From a virus, in IMG/VR virus record IMGVR_UViG_3300006921_000009, positions 1 to 64,000 of that record: 64,000 nt of DNA; one strand, given 5' to 3'. Of this stretch, positions 49,031 to 59,175 are shown one piece after another (the first letter of the stretch is position 1; every line of letters starts with the position of its first letter). The notes under the pieces are model-generated. The model did no database searches, was not told where the DNA came from, and worked only from the letters and a program-made list of their open reading frames with translations. The translations under genes and the position numbers were made by a program.

Positions 49031-49318
49031 ATGGAAAAAAAGGAAGAGTTCATAACTGAGCTAGAGAATTTCTTAACTGTAGTAAAAGACAATGGTATTT
49101 CTGCCATTGCCTTTTGCTCAGATGAGGAAGAGAGGATGAGGTTGTTAGGATTTATGCAAAGCATAACGAGACAAGAGATTAAATTAAAACAATTATTCAA
49201 AGCTTATGACGATGAGATGAATCTAGAGATTATAGCAGATGGGGATGAATTAGACCTAGAAACTATTGCAAAAGGTGATTCTATGTTACAAGCTGTAAAA
49301 ATAGACGGAAATGGTTAG
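49031..49318 (+). CDS. 95-aa acidic protein before the terminase block
   Basis: Starts MEKKEEFITELENFLTVVKD; helical, acidic, with a pair of near repeats (LEIIADGDELD and LETIAKGDSML). Between the chaperonin and the TerL-upstream gene. Unrecognised; might assist the terminase. Confidence 0.65.
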   Translation: MEKKEEFITELENFLTVVKDNGISAIAFCSDEEERMRLLGFMQSITRQEIKLKQLFKAYDDEMNLEIIADGDELDLETIAKGDSMLQAVKIDGNG

Positions 49319-49886
49319 TATGGTTAAAACCTGGCTTATCAATGAAAATTACTGGACTCTTCACCCTATGGTGCAAGAGTTTAGTGCGTTTAAGAAGTTA
49401 CATAGTAAAGATAAATCTAAAGGCAAAAAAGAATCCTCTAAGTTAATGTGGGGAATAGCAATGCTTATAGATCCACATGAAGATAACAAGCTACGTACTC
49501 AACCACATGAGACACGTATCAAAATTATTAATGAGGATTGGTTTGATCCTAAATTTAATTGGAATCATCCAGAGATAGTAGAGCTTATAGAGACCTATAA
49601 AGATTTTTGTTTGACTGTGTCAGAGAAAGAGTTAGTTAGGTATGAGAAGAAGTTAGCTCAAAGAGGTGACTTTATTGATAGAACTAATTACTCGCTAGAC
49701 GCTTATGATGAAGACTCAGGTAAAGTAATTAAAGGAACAGCAGCACAACTAGATAAAATGATGGTAGACTCAGGCAAGATATTTGATGAGTTAGAGAAAA
49801 TCAAAGAGAAGATCGGTAAAGAGGATATAGACGGACAACTGAAAGGTGGAGCTATAGAATCAGCTGCTGATAAAGGAGAAATATAA
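49311..49886 (+). CDS. Probable small terminase-linked protein upstream of TerL
   Basis: A 191-aa helical protein, mostly charged, overlapping the next gene's start and the previous gene's end. Position immediately before the large terminase and length fit a small terminase subunit, as in other tailed phages; N-terminal part WLINENYWTLHPMVQEFSAF followed by GKKESSKLMWGIAMLID is compatible with DNA binding, but I see no clear HTH. An alternative start is the ATG at 49320. Confidence 0.5.
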   Translation: MVSMVKTWLINENYWTLHPMVQEFSAFKKLHSKDKSKGKKESSKLMWGIAMLIDPHEDNKLRTQPHETRIKIINEDWFDPKFNWNHPEIVELIETYKDFCLTVSEKELVRYEKKLAQRGDFIDRTNYSLDAYDEDSGKVIKGTAAQLDKMMVDSGKIFDELEKIKEKIGKEDIDGQLKGGAIESAADKGEI

Positions 49887-52189
49887 TGGGAGATATAGTA
49901 GATCACTTTATAAAGATTAAGAACCGTAATAATTTCTTAATTTCAGAAGTGCCTAAGTTGCATCCGCAGTCATTAGGTTACTTAAAATATTGGAAGAGAC
50001 ACAAGAAACGTATCATTGAAGGTTTCTGGTCACAAGATAATGCAAACATATCAGTTAACGTAGATGAAGATCTAAGTAAAGATGTATTAAATAGTAAAGG
50101 AGCCTGGCGATTTATGCCAGGTAACCTTTATTTTTATGTTAACTTTGGTATTATATTGCATAGACCAGAAGACGCACCAAAGTCAGCACCTAAAAGTAAG
50201 ATACGTCCTTTGCTCAGAGATATAGACTGGGAGCTATTCTATAATCTCTTAGAGGCTAGAGGGTTTTCAGGGTTTGCGGATGATGAACAATACTCTTCTA
50301 ACAAAGAGTTAATTAAAAAAGATTTTAAGGGTAAACATGATAAAACATGCTTTAACTCTAAAGGAGAACTAAAAGAATACATAGATCCTAGGGAGTATTT
50401 GCGTAAGCTACATACTAAACCACTAGGGATGCCATTGTATGAGAATATGGCACAAGATTTTTTCTGGTTTGCCTGTCGTGGTATTGGAAAGTCTTTTAGT
50501 ATCGGTGTAGGAACTATTCTACATGAGCTAATAACAGACGGAGCTAAAGCCTATACAGAACAGTCAAGAAAGAATCCATCTAAAGTAGAGTTGTTCGTAG
50601 GAGCAGCATTATCTTCTAAGTCATCAGACTTATTAGCTAAAACAAAACAAGGAATGGAAAATCTTCCTGGAGATTGGGAAGAAGGAGAGTTCTACACACC
50701 ATCACCATTAGCTAAGACTATGGGCGGTGGACTAGGACCAAATAATATGAAGAAACCATGGGCTAACCTTTATGAAAAGAAAGTTGGTGGTACATGGAAG
50801 TCATACGGATCAGGTTCTAATATCAAACACGGTATTTATACTTCTGAGAATCCAGAGGCAGCAGCCGGTGGTCGTTATGCATTAGCAGTAGTAGAGGAGT
50901 GGGGTCTTTTAGGGAACTCATTAACTGTACACGGTTCTAATACAGCCACAATGATGGATTACCCTTGGAAATTTGGTACAGGTGTGTGGATAGGAACCGG
51001 TGGTAACGTTGAGAAGATACAAGAAGGTGAGATTATGTTTAGAAACCCTAAAGGTTTTGAGGCACTATCTTTTCCAGACTTATGGGAGTCATCCGGAGAT
51101 ATTGGTTGGTTTGTACCGGCTTACTACGGGATGAATGACTTTAAAGACAAGAACGGTAATACTGATGTTGCTGCAGCAATGGAATTTATTGAGGATAGAC
51201 GTGCAGAGAAGCGTAGATCAAAAGATTCATCTGCATTATCATTAGAAATGATGAATTACCCTATTGTACCATCTGAAATGTTTTTGAATGCTAAAGGAGC
51301 TATGTTCCCACAAGCAGAATTAAAAGTTCAGTTAGCCAATGTTACATCTAGACCACAAGAGTTTGAGAATGCTCACTACCATGGTGACCTAGTATGGGAC
51401 GATAAAGGAAAATTAAAATGGCAAAGGACCTCAGCACAAAAGCTAGAGAGACAATACCCAATTGATAACAATAAAGATCGCCCTGGTGTAATAGAGATTA
51501 TAGAGATGCCTAAGAAAGATAACAATGGTAATGTAATTACTAATCGTTATATTCAAGGGACGGATACATATGATGATGATGAATCTAAAACAACATCATT
51601 AGGATCTACATTTATAATGGACACCTGGACAGAAAGAATTGTAGCTGAGTATACGGGACGTAGAGGAACTAAAGATTTCTATGAGATATGTAGGAAACTT
51701 AACATCTTCTATAAGTCTATACACAACTATGAGCAGAATAAGAAAGGTTTATACACATACTACGACCAAAAGAACAGTACACATTTATTATGTGATACTC
51801 CAGAGTCTTTAAGAGATGTCGCAGATATTACTATATCTAAGATAGGTAACAAAAGAAAAGGTACGTATGCTTCTAAACCAATTAACGCTTACGGATTAAG
51901 GCTAATACTTGACTGGCTTACATCTCCTGCATACGGAGAAGATGAAGATAGTGAGATCTTAAATTTACACAAGTTACGTAATGAAGGTCTAATCAGAGAG
52001 TTAATGAACTTTAACACAGAGGGCAACTTTGATAGGGTGTCAGCTATGATTATGGTAATGATAATAAAAGAAGAGAGGATTAAGTTTGTAGAAAGAAAAC
52101 AGCGTCAAAAAGTAGCTACATTGCTAGATGATGAGTTTTTTACTAGGAATTTTGAGCAGAGAATCCAGAAAGGGTTTGGAAATGGTTAA
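49886..52189 (+). CDS. terL: Terminase large subunit (TerL)
   Basis: A 767-aa packaging motor ATPase/nuclease. Walker A is ACRGIGKSFSIG (Lys202), Walker B is ALAVVEEWG with Glu337 and Glu338, and the C-terminal nuclease has GTDTYDDDES (Asp560) with other acidic residues. Length matches crAss-like TerL proteins. It cuts concatemers and pumps DNA into proheads through the portal encoded next. Confidence 0.95.
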   Translation: MGDIVDHFIKIKNRNNFLISEVPKLHPQSLGYLKYWKRHKKRIIEGFWSQDNANISVNVDEDLSKDVLNSKGAWRFMPGNLYFYVNFGIILHRPEDAPKSAPKSKIRPLLRDIDWELFYNLLEARGFSGFADDEQYSSNKELIKKDFKGKHDKTCFNSKGELKEYIDPREYLRKLHTKPLGMPLYENMAQDFFWFACRGIGKSFSIGVGTILHELITDGAKAYTEQSRKNPSKVELFVGAALSSKSSDLLAKTKQGMENLPGDWEEGEFYTPSPLAKTMGGGLGPNNMKKPWANLYEKKVGGTWKSYGSGSNIKHGIYTSENPEAAAGGRYALAVVEEWGLLGNSLTVHGSNTATMMDYPWKFGTGVWIGTGGNVEKIQEGEIMFRNPKGFEALSFPDLWESSGDIGWFVPAYYGMNDFKDKNGNTDVAAAMEFIEDRRAEKRRSKDSSALSLEMMNYPIVPSEMFLNAKGAMFPQAELKVQLANVTSRPQEFENAHYHGDLVWDDKGKLKWQRTSAQKLERQYPIDNNKDRPGVIEIIEMPKKDNNGNVITNRYIQGTDTYDDDESKTTSLGSTFIMDTWTERIVAEYTGRRGTKDFYEICRKLNIFYKSIHNYEQNKKGLYTYYDQKNSTHLLCDTPESLRDVADITISKIGNKRKGTYASKPINAYGLRLILDWLTSPAYGEDEDSEILNLHKLRNEGLIRELMNFNTEGNFDRVSAMIMVMIIKEERIKFVERKQRQKVATLLDDEFFTRNFEQRIQKGFGNG

Positions 52190-52206
52190 ATAAATAAGTA
52201 TCTTTG
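52175..52206 (+). promoter_or_regulatory. Complete host-type promoter TTTG-N20-TATCTTTG before the portal gene
   Basis: TTTG at 52175-52178 and TATCTTTG at 52199-52206, spacer 20 bases. It drives the portal gene at 52236 separately from the terminase. Confidence 0.8.
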
Positions 52207-52235
52207 TAAAACAATCTTAAACAACTAATTAAGAA

Positions 52236-54656
52236 ATGAGTATATATACAGACGCAGAGTTTCCTTCTCAGAAGAGAAGTAAAGCTCAAAAGAATAAGGC
52301 TTGGCGTAAAAGTTGTGTAAATGGAGCTGAACAATTAGCTCTATTTGCTGACGAAGGTGTCAGGTCTTCTTACAGAAACAAGAGAATTAATTATGATCTC
52401 TATTCTGACATTCTAGATCCAGCAGATGTGGAGAAAATTTGTAATCCTATGATGACGCCAGGTTTGGCTGCACCAGCAAAGATGCAAAACTATCCTATTT
52501 GTAATCCTAAGATTGACCTATTAGTAGGTGAGTCTATTAGTAGGAAGTTTGATTGGAAAGTAAGAGTATTGAATGATGATGCTATCTCTGAGAAAGAATC
52601 AGAATTACTTGAGAAGTTCACAGGCTTAATGACAGCTCACATATCTAACAAAGATATTACTGAGGAGCAAATGAAAGCAGAACTTAACAAGTTCCAGCAA
52701 TGGGCTGATTACGAGTACCAAGATTTACGTGAACGTACAGCAACGCAAATATTAGAGTACCTTTATAAAGACCTTAGATTACACCATGTGTTTTCACAAG
52801 GATTTAAAGATGCTTTAATCTCAGCAGAAGAATGCTACCAAGCAGATATTATTGCTGGTGAGCCTGTACTAAGAAAAAGAAACCCTAAGAATGTACACAC
52901 GGTACGTTCAGGAGAATCTAACAAGATTGAGGATTCTGATATTATAGCTTTAGTAGGTTATAATTCTCCAGGACAAATTGTTGATGAGTTTCATGAATAC
53001 CTAACTGATATAGAGGTAGCTAGAATAGAAGGTGGTTTAACATCTGCAGAGTCTAGTCCAGGTAAAGGTGGAATTGACATTGGTAAGAAAGGTGATTTAC
53101 CTTTAGCTTCTAATGACGGTATCCTGATGAGTTCATTGGCTAATGACGTAGGATACGGATCACAATTTGATGATAGTGGAAACATTAGAGTAACACAAGT
53201 ATACTGGAAGTCTTTACGTAAGGTAAAGAAAGTAAAGTATTATGATGAAGAAGGTGAAGAACAACACGACATCTTTGATGAGTCATATAAAATAAATAAA
53301 GAAGCAGGTGAAGAAGAAACTATTCTTTGGATATCTGAATGGTGGGAAGGAACTAAAATTGGTGGTAACATCGGTGAAGGTAGTGACTCAGCAATATACG
53401 TTAAGATGCAACCTAGACCTATACAGTTTAGATCAATGGAGAACCCAAGTAAATGTCATCCTGGTATTGTAGGAACAGTTTACAACACTAATGATAACAA
53501 AGGTGTTTCTCTTATGGACCGTATGAAGCCTTACCAATATCTATACAATGTATTAGCTTATAATACAGAAGTATCTATTGCTAAGAACTACGGTAAGATT
53601 ATGCGTATTGATATGGCTAGTATCCCTGAGAATTGGAAGGTTGATAAATGGTTAAGTTTTGCACAAGGTATGAACGTAGCTTTTTATGATTCTTTTAAAG
53701 AGGGTAACAAAGGTGCATCACAAGGTAAGATAGCAGGAACAATGAATCAAAATGCTCCTGTAATTGACTTAGAGATGGGTAACACTATACAGCTCTATAT
53801 GAACATGATGGCATTTATCAAGCAAGAGCTTGGTGAGATTGCTGGAGTATCATCTGCTAGACAAGGACAAATACACAGTAGACAATCTGTAGGTAACACA
53901 CAGACAGAGATGACACAATCATCACACATTACTGAGTACTGGTTTCTTGAGCATGAAGAGACTAAATTAAGAGCAATGAACATTTTGTTAGAGACAGCAA
54001 AACACGCTTGGAGAGATAAGTCTAACAAAAAAGTACAACACGTACTAGATGATGGTTCTACTACAATGTTTGATGTAGATACAGAACAATTTAGAGAATC
54101 AGAATTTGGTTTACAAATAACTAACGGTAATAACTCACACGAGATACTACAAACAATGAAAGGATTAGCTCACGCAGGTATACAAACTGGAGCAGTTAAC
54201 TTTACACAGTTGTTAGATATTTACTCTACAGCATCTACAGGTTCTATACGTAGAAAACTTGAAAGAGCAGAACGTGAGAAACTGGAGCGTGAAGATAAGA
54301 ATGCAGAACGTCAACAAGAAATGCAACGTGAACAAGCTGCTGCGATGGCTAAAGAAGCCGAGAAAGCAAGAGATTTCCAACGTGAAGAGTGGGACAGAAA
54401 GTCAATGATCAATGATGATAACAATGACACTAAGCTTGAGATAGAACGTATGCGTAAGGATAATGAAGATTCAAGATATTATGAAGAATCTAAATTAAAC
54501 AAAAACGATGACGGAGGACATATGCATGCAATGCATGAGTTAAAGGTTGAGGCAGATAAGATTAAACGTGATTATGAGCTTAAAAATAAAGAACTTGCTG
54601 AGAAGATAAGATCTAATAAAGCTAACGAAAAAATCAAAGCTAAGGCTAAGAAATAA
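52236..54656 (+). CDS. Portal protein
   Basis: An 806-aa protein directly after TerL, of the length typical of crAss-like portals. Helical core with charged C-terminal coiled coil of about 130 residues (LERAEREKLEREDKNAERQQ onward), often seen in such portals. It forms the 12-fold ring through which DNA enters and leaves the head. Assignment is by position, length and architecture. Confidence 0.85.
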   Translation: MSIYTDAEFPSQKRSKAQKNKAWRKSCVNGAEQLALFADEGVRSSYRNKRINYDLYSDILDPADVEKICNPMMTPGLAAPAKMQNYPICNPKIDLLVGESISRKFDWKVRVLNDDAISEKESELLEKFTGLMTAHISNKDITEEQMKAELNKFQQWADYEYQDLRERTATQILEYLYKDLRLHHVFSQGFKDALISAEECYQADIIAGEPVLRKRNPKNVHTVRSGESNKIEDSDIIALVGYNSPGQIVDEFHEYLTDIEVARIEGGLTSAESSPGKGGIDIGKKGDLPLASNDGILMSSLANDVGYGSQFDDSGNIRVTQVYWKSLRKVKKVKYYDEEGEEQHDIFDESYKINKEAGEEETILWISEWWEGTKIGGNIGEGSDSAIYVKMQPRPIQFRSMENPSKCHPGIVGTVYNTNDNKGVSLMDRMKPYQYLYNVLAYNTEVSIAKNYGKIMRIDMASIPENWKVDKWLSFAQGMNVAFYDSFKEGNKGASQGKIAGTMNQNAPVIDLEMGNTIQLYMNMMAFIKQELGEIAGVSSARQGQIHSRQSVGNTQTEMTQSSHITEYWFLEHEETKLRAMNILLETAKHAWRDKSNKKVQHVLDDGSTTMFDVDTEQFRESEFGLQITNGNNSHEILQTMKGLAHAGIQTGAVNFTQLLDIYSTASTGSIRRKLERAEREKLEREDKNAERQQEMQREQAAAMAKEAEKARDFQREEWDRKSMINDDNNDTKLEIERMRKDNEDSRYYEESKLNKNDDGGHMHAMHELKVEADKIKRDYELKNKELAEKIRSNKANEKIKAKAKK

Positions 54657-54669
54657 AAGAAGTTACAGG

Positions 54670-54695
54670 AGTGATAGTTAATTTTAGCTATCACT
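54670..54695 (+). terminator. Terminator after the portal gene
   Basis: AGTGATAG (54670-54677) pairs with CTATCACT (54688-54695) perfectly, followed by a U-rich tail (TTTGTAATTTTT). Confidence 0.75.
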
Positions 54696-54753
54696 TTTGT
54701 AATTTTTATTATTATGGAACGTAATTTATAGTAGATAATTAAAATAATATATC

Positions 54754-54761
54754 TATATTTG
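54754..54761 (+). promoter_or_regulatory. Host-type -7 element TATATTTG before the scaffold-like gene
   Basis: Fits TAnnTTTG, 26 bases before the 54787 start; starts a separate transcript after the portal terminator. Confidence 0.65.
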
Positions 54762-54786
54762 TAATAAGTAAACAAAAACAGAGAGA

Positions 54787-55950
54787 ATGGAATTTGATGG
54801 CATAGACTTGGAAGACCTAGCTAATTCAGAATCAGCAGTAGTAGAAGGACTTTCTACAGAGAGCGATGAATCAGTAGGCAATGAAGAAACAACTAATAGC
54901 GACTCAGAAGAGTCTGAATCAGCACTAGAAGGCTTAGAGCCAATAGATGGTATTGATTTAGATGACTTAGCTGAGATCAGCGAAGAATTACCGGGAAGTG
55001 AAGATACCGTAGAGAACGTAGGAGAAAAAGATATTAAGGATTCAGCTAACGACACAGCTACTTCCTCTTCTCAGAATACGTTTACTTCCCTAGCCTCAGC
55101 TTTGAAGGAGGCTGGATCCTTTATTGATTTGACTGATGAAGACTTAGCGTCTGTTACAGATGCTGATTCTTTGTTAGTAATGATGGAGAAGCAAATGAAG
55201 AACAATGAGTTTGCTAACCTAAATGATAATCAAAAACAGTATTTAGAAGCGTTAGAACTAGGTATACCGCATGAACAATATGCAACTGCAAAGACTAACA
55301 GCGACCAGTATGAGAAAGTTTCAGATGAAGATATATTTGAAAGACCAGAACTGGCACAAGAATTAATTAAACGTAGTTTCCTTATTAAAGGATTTGATAA
55401 TGATAAAGCATCTAAGTATGCTGCATTAGCTACAAAAGGAGATTCCTTTCAAGAGGATGCTGTGGACGCAAGAGACGCCCTAGTTGCATACGAAAACAAC
55501 AGACTTGAGAAAGAAATAAATACCAGAAAGCAATCACTCCTTGACGATGAGACTAAAGCTCAAGAAGCTTTATCTAAATTAAAGTCAACAGTGAATGAAA
55601 CTTCTGAGGTTATACCAGGCATGAAAGTAAACTCAAGACAACGAGAGCAGATTTTTGCATCTATGACTACGCCAACAAAAGTCAAAGGTGATACTCCTCT
55701 TAATGCTGTCATGGAGAAATACGAAAATGACCAAGAGTATAAGATGAGATTACACGCACTTGATGTTATGACCAAAGGCTTCACTGATTTTTCAAAGTTT
55801 AAGAAAACTGCGACAACTAGTGCTGCAAAGAAACTTGAGAAGCAATTAGCTCAACAAGGAATTATGTCTGGAAATAGCATGAAAGATGGCGGAGTAGTTA
55901 GTACATCGCAACTTGATATGAAAAACGCTTTAGATAACCTAAAGCTATAA
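54787..55950 (+). CDS. Scaffold-like/pre-capsid protein
   Basis: A 387-aa protein between portal and major capsid genes, the usual place for scaffolding or a protease-scaffold. The first 80 residues are a run of acidic/Ser repeats (EFDGIDLEDLANSESAVVEG; ...SDSEESESALEGLEP), then helical to coiled-coil (LDDETKAQEALSKLKSTVNE). No protease motif. Composition suits a soluble scaffold removed from mature heads. Confidence 0.65.
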   Translation: MEFDGIDLEDLANSESAVVEGLSTESDESVGNEETTNSDSEESESALEGLEPIDGIDLDDLAEISEELPGSEDTVENVGEKDIKDSANDTATSSSQNTFTSLASALKEAGSFIDLTDEDLASVTDADSLLVMMEKQMKNNEFANLNDNQKQYLEALELGIPHEQYATAKTNSDQYEKVSDEDIFERPELAQELIKRSFLIKGFDNDKASKYAALATKGDSFQEDAVDARDALVAYENNRLEKEINTRKQSLLDDETKAQEALSKLKSTVNETSEVIPGMKVNSRQREQIFASMTTPTKVKGDTPLNAVMEKYENDQEYKMRLHALDVMTKGFTDFSKFKKTATTSAAKKLEKQLAQQGIMSGNSMKDGGVVSTSQLDMKNALDNLKL

Positions 55951-55977
55951 ACAAACAATTTTTAAAAAAAACAAATA

Positions 55978-57456
55978 ATGGCACAAAAATTATCTCCATT
56001 ACAAATGACAGATGCGACGTCATGGAAAGGTTTGACTACTGAGAATCACTTAGGTGCAATCTGGTCTACGTCTCCACAAAAAGTATCTGACATGATTATG
56101 ACAGTACAACAAAATTATTTTGGAAACAACATTGATAGTGTTCTTTCTTCTTTCCCAACTTTAGAGTTTGATTCTGATGATGACTTTACATGGGAGCTTC
56201 AATCTCAAGGACTTGACAACTGTGAATTAGTTGAATGTCGTATTGATGGTACTCCTATTACAGCTGCTGATGAGCCAGGAAAGAACGGAACTTACTTTGA
56301 ATTAGTATTTCCAAAGAACTGGTTTTCTGATACAGAGCGTATCGTAGGTGAGCTTAACGAAGTTTACCCAGTATTAATTACTGAAGAGCCAGTACGTGAA
56401 GGAATGAACTGGGTTTATACTTGTCGTATGGATTCAGGTGATCCAACTATGTCTCTTCCTTATGAAGAAGCTGTAGCTGGTAAGAAGTTCTCAGGTGAAT
56501 TTAGCCCAGTAGAGCGAACAATGTCTAGAAAAGGACGTGAGATCAAATTTAAGTCTCATATTTCTATGCGTAACTCTTTCTCTCAAATCCGTATCCAAAA
56601 GAAGACTCCAGGTAACTTAAGTAACCGTAAAATGGGATCTTACTTCAAAGGTGAAGATGGGAAAGTTGTTAAATTCTGGCAACACTATGAGTCTTTCATG
56701 TTTGACAATGCGTTCCGTGAAGATATCAACAAATTGCACATGTTTGGTACATCTAACAAGACTGCAGAAGGAAATTACTCTATTTCTGGTAAGTCTGGTT
56801 ACAAGATTACTGAAGGTGCTGGTATCCGTCAACAAATGGAAGCAGCTAACAGTTCTTTTTACAATGTATTCTCTATTGAAGCATTAGCATCTAGATTGTT
56901 AGATCTTTCTGAAGGAAAACTTAAGACTGACCAACGTGGTTTTGTTCTTAGAACAGGTGAGCGTGGTGCTTATGAGTTCCACAAATCATTAGAGAAATTC
57001 TCTCAATTGTTTACACCTCTATTGAATACTGATAGAATGTACAAAGCTAAATCTGGTATTTCTAAAATGGAATTAGGATATGGTGGACAATTCGTTGAAT
57101 TCCGTGGACCAAATAACACTCAAGTTAATTTGTCAGTGGATTCTATGTACGATGATAGAAACCGTAACAAAATGTTACATCCAAATGGTGGTGTTGTTGA
57201 ATCTTACAGATATGATATCCTTGACATAGGAACATCTGAAGGAGCTCCAAACATCCAAAAAGTTGGTGTTAAAGGACAACCAATCATCCACAAATACATC
57301 GCAGGTTTGAGAAACCCTTTCTCTCCAGATGGTGCAGTTTCTGCTATAGGAACAGCTGAGGATGCGTGGGAAGAGCACAAGTACTACTGTGGAGCAGCGA
57401 TTGTTCGTGATCCATCTAGAACTGCAAGCTTTATCCATAACATGCAAGCAGTATAA
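55978..57456 (+). CDS. Major capsid protein
   Basis: A 492-aa protein after the scaffold-like gene. Length and place match crAss-like capsid proteins. Codons are biased (GGT, GTT, CGT, AAC, TTC-type pyrimidine endings) compared with neighbours, as in highly expressed genes. Followed by a strong terminator and new promoter, consistent with its own abundant transcript. Conserved core: DDDFTWELQSQGLDNC near residue 62, and later a glycine-rich loop. Confidence 0.8.
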   Translation: MAQKLSPLQMTDATSWKGLTTENHLGAIWSTSPQKVSDMIMTVQQNYFGNNIDSVLSSFPTLEFDSDDDFTWELQSQGLDNCELVECRIDGTPITAADEPGKNGTYFELVFPKNWFSDTERIVGELNEVYPVLITEEPVREGMNWVYTCRMDSGDPTMSLPYEEAVAGKKFSGEFSPVERTMSRKGREIKFKSHISMRNSFSQIRIQKKTPGNLSNRKMGSYFKGEDGKVVKFWQHYESFMFDNAFREDINKLHMFGTSNKTAEGNYSISGKSGYKITEGAGIRQQMEAANSSFYNVFSIEALASRLLDLSEGKLKTDQRGFVLRTGERGAYEFHKSLEKFSQLFTPLLNTDRMYKAKSGISKMELGYGGQFVEFRGPNNTQVNLSVDSMYDDRNRNKMLHPNGGVVESYRYDILDIGTSEGAPNIQKVGVKGQPIIHKYIAGLRNPFSPDGAVSAIGTAEDAWEEHKYYCGAAIVRDPSRTASFIHNMQAV

Positions 57457-57496
57457 TTAAGATAATTAAATTATTTTAATAAAATATGAAAAGAAT

Positions 57497-57528
57497 AGAG
57501 CCATCATTAGGTTGGTGGCTCTATTTTT
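57497..57528 (+). terminator. Terminator after the capsid gene
   Basis: AGAGCCA (57497-57503) pairs with TGGCTCT (57516-57522), followed by ATTTTT. The promoter for the next gene begins three bases later. Confidence 0.8.
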
Positions 57529-57530
57529 CG

Positions 57531-57538
57531 TATATTTG
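57531..57538 (+). promoter_or_regulatory. Host-type -7 element TATATTTG immediately after the capsid terminator
   Basis: Fits TAnnTTTG; 17 bases before the next start (57556). A TTG at 57512 is 16 bases upstream, slightly short for the -33 box and inside the terminator stem. Confidence 0.65.
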
Positions 57539-57555
57539 TAGAACATAAATAAATA

Positions 57556-58416
57556 ATGAGAATGAAGGAAGGAAACAAATGGGTAACACCATCAGGGAAA
57601 GTTCGCATTAAATTAATTGCTAAAGGTGTAAATTCATTAATTACGGATCCATCACATGAGGCATATAATTTATTTGGAACATCTACTAGAGATTATTTAA
57701 TCCCAGTAGACAGACAGGGTAATCTACATAACCCTTTTGAATGTAGAGAAGAAAGAGATTGGTTAGAGTCTGAATTAGACTTAGATTTGAATCACCATAA
57801 AGATGAGAAAAACTACTGGCATACAGCAAGTGTATCTTTAGGTAAGACAGATAAGAGATTAGATTTAGCTAACCCAAAGCATTACCTAGAGTATATTATT
57901 ATACGAGCAAACAAACAGTTCGTAGCCTCTAGTCTTGCAACGGCTAAGAAAAAAGCAACATACAAGTATGTAATAGTAGGAGAAAATGCTGAGATTAAAG
58001 CAACTGCTTCTAAAGCTAACTTACGTATTGAAGCTTATAAGTTCTTAGGTAAGATAGAAGATGACAAACAAGCAATGTTAGACTTCTTAAAAGTATACGG
58101 AAAGAAAGTATCTTCTGTATCTAAAATTGAATTTTTAGTTGGTGAAATGGAAAAGATCATTACTGATGACTTAGACGGTTTCATTACAACATCAAAAGAT
58201 AAAGGTAGTTACGAAATTAAATTATTAATAGCATCTGCAGTTGAATGTGGAGCCATTACTAAAGAAAAGCGTAAATACTACTTACCAGGTGGAGATGCAT
58301 TATGTGGTGAAGGAGATATTCCTACAATAGATAACGCTATTATCTACTTAAGTAACAAAGCTAACCAAGACGTTTTAACTACTCTTAAAGCTAGAGTAAA
58401 GAACGCTAAGGATTAA
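57556..58416 (+). CDS. Conserved-position structural protein after the capsid gene
   Basis: A 286-aa protein: N-terminal MRMKEGNKWVTPSGKVRIKL, helical and basic middle with lysine runs, and a C-terminal glycine loop (PGGDALCGEGDIPTIDNAI). It follows the capsid gene as crAss-like phages do with a conserved protein of unknown head role. I cannot name it further. Confidence 0.65.
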   Translation: MRMKEGNKWVTPSGKVRIKLIAKGVNSLITDPSHEAYNLFGTSTRDYLIPVDRQGNLHNPFECREERDWLESELDLDLNHHKDEKNYWHTASVSLGKTDKRLDLANPKHYLEYIIIRANKQFVASSLATAKKKATYKYVIVGENAEIKATASKANLRIEAYKFLGKIEDDKQAMLDFLKVYGKKVSSVSKIEFLVGEMEKIITDDLDGFITTSKDKGSYEIKLLIASAVECGAITKEKRKYYLPGGDALCGEGDIPTIDNAIIYLSNKANQDVLTTLKARVKNAKD

Positions 58417-58431
58417 TAAAAACAAAACAAA

Positions 58432-59142
58432 ATGACAGGAACGGAAATGGAACAAGAGTTCCTAATACTTTATGATAAAGTTACAAGCTTTGACGCTCCT
58501 GGGTATACACCACTAGAAATAAGTGTCTTTTTAACTAAAGCACAAGAAAGAGTAGTTTTACGTAACATTCGCAGCCTAGGCAATAAGTACCAAGAGGGGT
58601 TTGAAGAATCTGAAATAAGACGAAAAGAACTAAATGAATTAGTAAGAGGGGTAACAATAGTTACTCCTTCTACTACTCAAACTGGTGTAGTACCTAACGG
58701 TGAATTCTTTGATTTGCCAGCAGATTTTATGATAGCGATATCAGAAGAGATTACAACGGCTAGTGATAGCTCTTGTAGTAATGGAAAAAGGCTTATGGTT
58801 AAGCCAGTCACACATGATGAGATTGCACTAAACCGTAATAATCCATTTAAAAAGCCTAGCATACTTCGGTATGTGTGGAGATTAGATAACTCAGGAGATA
58901 AGCATGAGCTTGTTACTGACGGTTCTTTCTCTGTAGCAGAGTATCATTTGAGATACTTGAAGACTTTGACACCAATTGTTATTGGAACGGATGTAGTTGA
59001 TGGCGCAACAGGTCCTTTAGATTGTGAACTTAATAGTATTATGCATAAGCAGATTATTGATGAAGCAGTTAAAATAGCAACAGGGGTCACTGATCCTGAA
59101 AAGTATCAGATTAAAACAATAGAGCAACAAGCGGGCAATTAA
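58432..59142 (+). CDS. Head-tail connector/adaptor candidate
   Basis: A 236-aa protein starting MTGTEMEQEFLILYDKVTSF. N-terminal helical segment then strands; length and position fit a neck or adaptor protein beneath the portal. No motif decides this. Confidence 0.55.
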   Translation: MTGTEMEQEFLILYDKVTSFDAPGYTPLEISVFLTKAQERVVLRNIRSLGNKYQEGFEESEIRRKELNELVRGVTIVTPSTTQTGVVPNGEFFDLPADFMIAISEEITTASDSSCSNGKRLMVKPVTHDEIALNRNNPFKKPSILRYVWRLDNSGDKHELVTDGSFSVAEYHLRYLKTLTPIVIGTDVVDGATGPLDCELNSIMHKQIIDEAVKIATGVTDPEKYQIKTIEQQAGN

Positions 59143-59175
59143 TTATTTTATTAAAACAAAACAAAAACAAAAACA

